A DNA stretch of 64,000 bases from Rallus limicola (taxonomy: Eukaryota > Chordata > Aves > Gruiformes > Rallidae). Below are positions 63,159 to 64,000 of this stretch, one piece after another; position 1 is the first letter of the stretch, and each line of letters begins with the position of its first letter. The notes beneath the pieces are model-generated. The model was not told the origin of the DNA, did not search any database, and was given only the letters and a program-made list of their open reading frames with translations. The stretch is from NCBI GenBank assembly GCA_022605955.1, contig JAKCOZ010000220.1, positions 310,001 through 374,000 of the forward strand, in the 5' to 3' direction. The position numbers and the translations under genes are program-made.

Positions 63159-64000
63159 TGAAAGGCATAGCTTGTCTGAAACCTCCTAACAGGACACACG
63201 AGCAGACCCTGTCACTTTGGCTCTCAGCCTTTTCCTTTGCCTGGAAAGAGTGAACATGCCTGGAACCTCCTACGGTGCTTTTCTCGGCCCTAGCAGACTG
63301 CAGTTCAAAACATGATAAACGTCCAGCAATAACTCCCAAAGTAAAGAAGCTAGGCCTGAAAGGCATAGCTTGTCTGAAACCTCCTAACAGGACACACGAG
63401 AAAACCCTGTCACTTTGGCTCTCAGCCTTTTCCTTTGCCTGGAAAGAGGGAACATGCCTGGAACCTCCTACGGTGCTTTTCTCGGCCCTAGCAGACTGCA
63501 GTTCAAAACATGCTAAACGTCCAGCAATAACTCCCAAAGTAAAGAAGCGAGGACTGAAAGGCATAGCTTGTCTGAAACCACCTAACAGGACACACGAGCA
63601 GACCCTGTCACTTTGGCTCTCAGCCTTTTCCTTTGCCTGGAAAGAGGGAACATGCCTGGAACCTCCTACAGTGCTTTTCTCGGCCCTAGCAGACTGCAGT
63701 TCAAAACATGCTAAACGTCCAGCAATAACTCCCAAAGTAAAGAAGCTAGGCCTGAAAGGCATAGCTTGTCTGAAACCTCCTAACAGGACACACGAGCAGC
63801 CCCTGTCACTTTGGCTCTCAGCCTTTTCCTTTGCCTGGAAAGAGTGAACATGCCTGGAACCTCCTACGGTGCTTTTCTCGGCCCTAGCAGACTGCAGTTC
63901 AAAACATGCTAAACGTCCAGCAATAACTCCCAAAGTAAAGAAGCTAGGCCTGAAAGGCATAGCTTGTCTGAAACCTCCTAACAGGACAAACGAGCAGACC
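63159..64000. repeat. Start of a further HOR unit, cut by window end
   Basis: Four complete monomers and 50 bases of a fifth. The first has GAGTGA (63248) and ATGATAAAC (63311). The second has ACGAGAAAACC (63398), otherwise seen only at 51716. The third has AGGACTG and GAAACCACC, the fourth GAGTGA (63843). The opening three thus follow the unit at 51477 rather than those at 58011 and 60981. The array continues beyond base 64000. Confidence 0.8.

Larger units (their letters stand above)
1..64000. repeat. 198-bp satellite DNA array, head to tail, about 323 monomers
   Basis: The motif TGAAAGGCATAG recurs every 198 bp from base 1 to base 63951, always in the same orientation. Monomer starts were checked at 1, 199, 397, 595, 798, 4361, 4757, 4952, 7324, 32271, 58011 and 63951. 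The offset of the last start from base 1, corrected for six indels (net -4), is 63954 = 323 x 198, so nothing else interrupts the array. Monomers differ mainly by scattered single-base substitutions. Each normally carries one PstI site (CTGCAG, monomer offset 140) and one StuI site (AGGCCT, offset 194, spanning into the next monomer). Arrays of this kind are typically centromeric or heterochromatic; that location is inferred. No inversion, transposon insertion or unique spacer was found, and both ends of the window lie inside the array. Confidence 0.98.

Noticed and set aside
1..64000. CRISPR array
   Set aside because: There are no unique spacers: the whole 198-bp unit repeats. No cas gene or leader is present, and repeat length is far above CRISPR repeats.
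1..64000. Hammerhead ribozyme of the kind found in some animal satellites
   Set aside because: The core CTGATGA is absent on both strands. The nearest strings are CTGAAAG and CTGAAAC, so the catalytic core cannot form.
1..64000. Telomeric or subtelomeric repeats
   Set aside because: No run of TTAGGG, TTTAGGG or TTAGG was seen on either strand.
1..64000. Transposon, LTR element or endogenous virus inside the array
   Set aside because: Monomer register is continuous from base 1 to 64000 once six small indels are allowed, leaving no room for an insertion. No polymerase, integrase or transposase motif is seen.
1..64000. Assigning the array to a named satellite family or species
   Set aside because: Monomer size and PstI periodicity resemble several vertebrate satellites, but I do not recognise the sequence. 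A search of the consensus against Repbase/Dfam and genome assemblies would decide it.
1..64000. A new defence, toxin or other gene-based system
   Set aside because: No gene of any kind is supported. The biology here is in repeat organisation, not encoded proteins.

Overview
The window holds one thing: an uninterrupted head-to-tail satellite DNA array. If the monomer start is set at the TGAAAGGC motif at position 1, there are 323 complete monomers (1-63950) and the first 50 bases of a 324th. The array runs off both ends, so neither edge nor any unique flanking sequence is seen. The monomer is 198 bp and its consensus is 50.0% G+C (55 A, 57 C, 42 G, 44 T, counted by hand). Only six length changes occur in 64 kb (+5, -1, -3, -3, -1, -1; net -4). 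They account exactly for the register at the right-hand end. I found no gene, RNA gene, transposon, CRISPR array, promoter or terminator.

The very long open frames on both strands (up to about 7,500 codons) are a consequence of period length. Because 198 = 3 x 66, one frame per strand stays open for as long as the monomer is stop-free and in phase. The same site becomes a stop in 17 monomers, most variants change the would-be residue, and no unique start, end or domain exists. I do not call them genes.

Long satellite arrays with layered higher-order repeats (HORs), a monomer near nucleosome-repeat length, and CpG sites decaying to TpG/CpA point to a eukaryote with CpG methylation. A vertebrate is most likely and a plant is not excluded. 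The array is plausibly centromeric, pericentromeric or another heterochromatic block. The species cannot be named from the sequence.

Layout, read from diagnostic single-base variants: 1-3767, 7-monomer HOR (1386 bp); 4757-7323, 8-monomer HOR (1581 bp) with a shortened monomer; 7324-9303, 5-monomer HOR (990 bp); 9304-14055, mosaic of the same monomer types; 14056-22965, 5-mers and 9-mers nested in an 18-monomer (3564 bp) super-repeat; 22966-27519, mosaic; 27520-42368, large 23/24-monomer units (about 4.55-4.75 kb) in two near-identical copies, then a 12-monomer and a 16-monomer derivative; 42369-44744, mosaic; 44745-49298, a 13-monomer (2574 bp) unit and most of a second copy; 49299-58010, mosaic with a 33-monomer spacing between shared markers; 58011-64000, 15-, 11- and start-of-next-unit HORs.

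Variant markers are strongly zoned along the array, and some rare lesions recur far apart. This is the pattern expected from repeated unequal exchange, segmental duplication and short-tract conversion.
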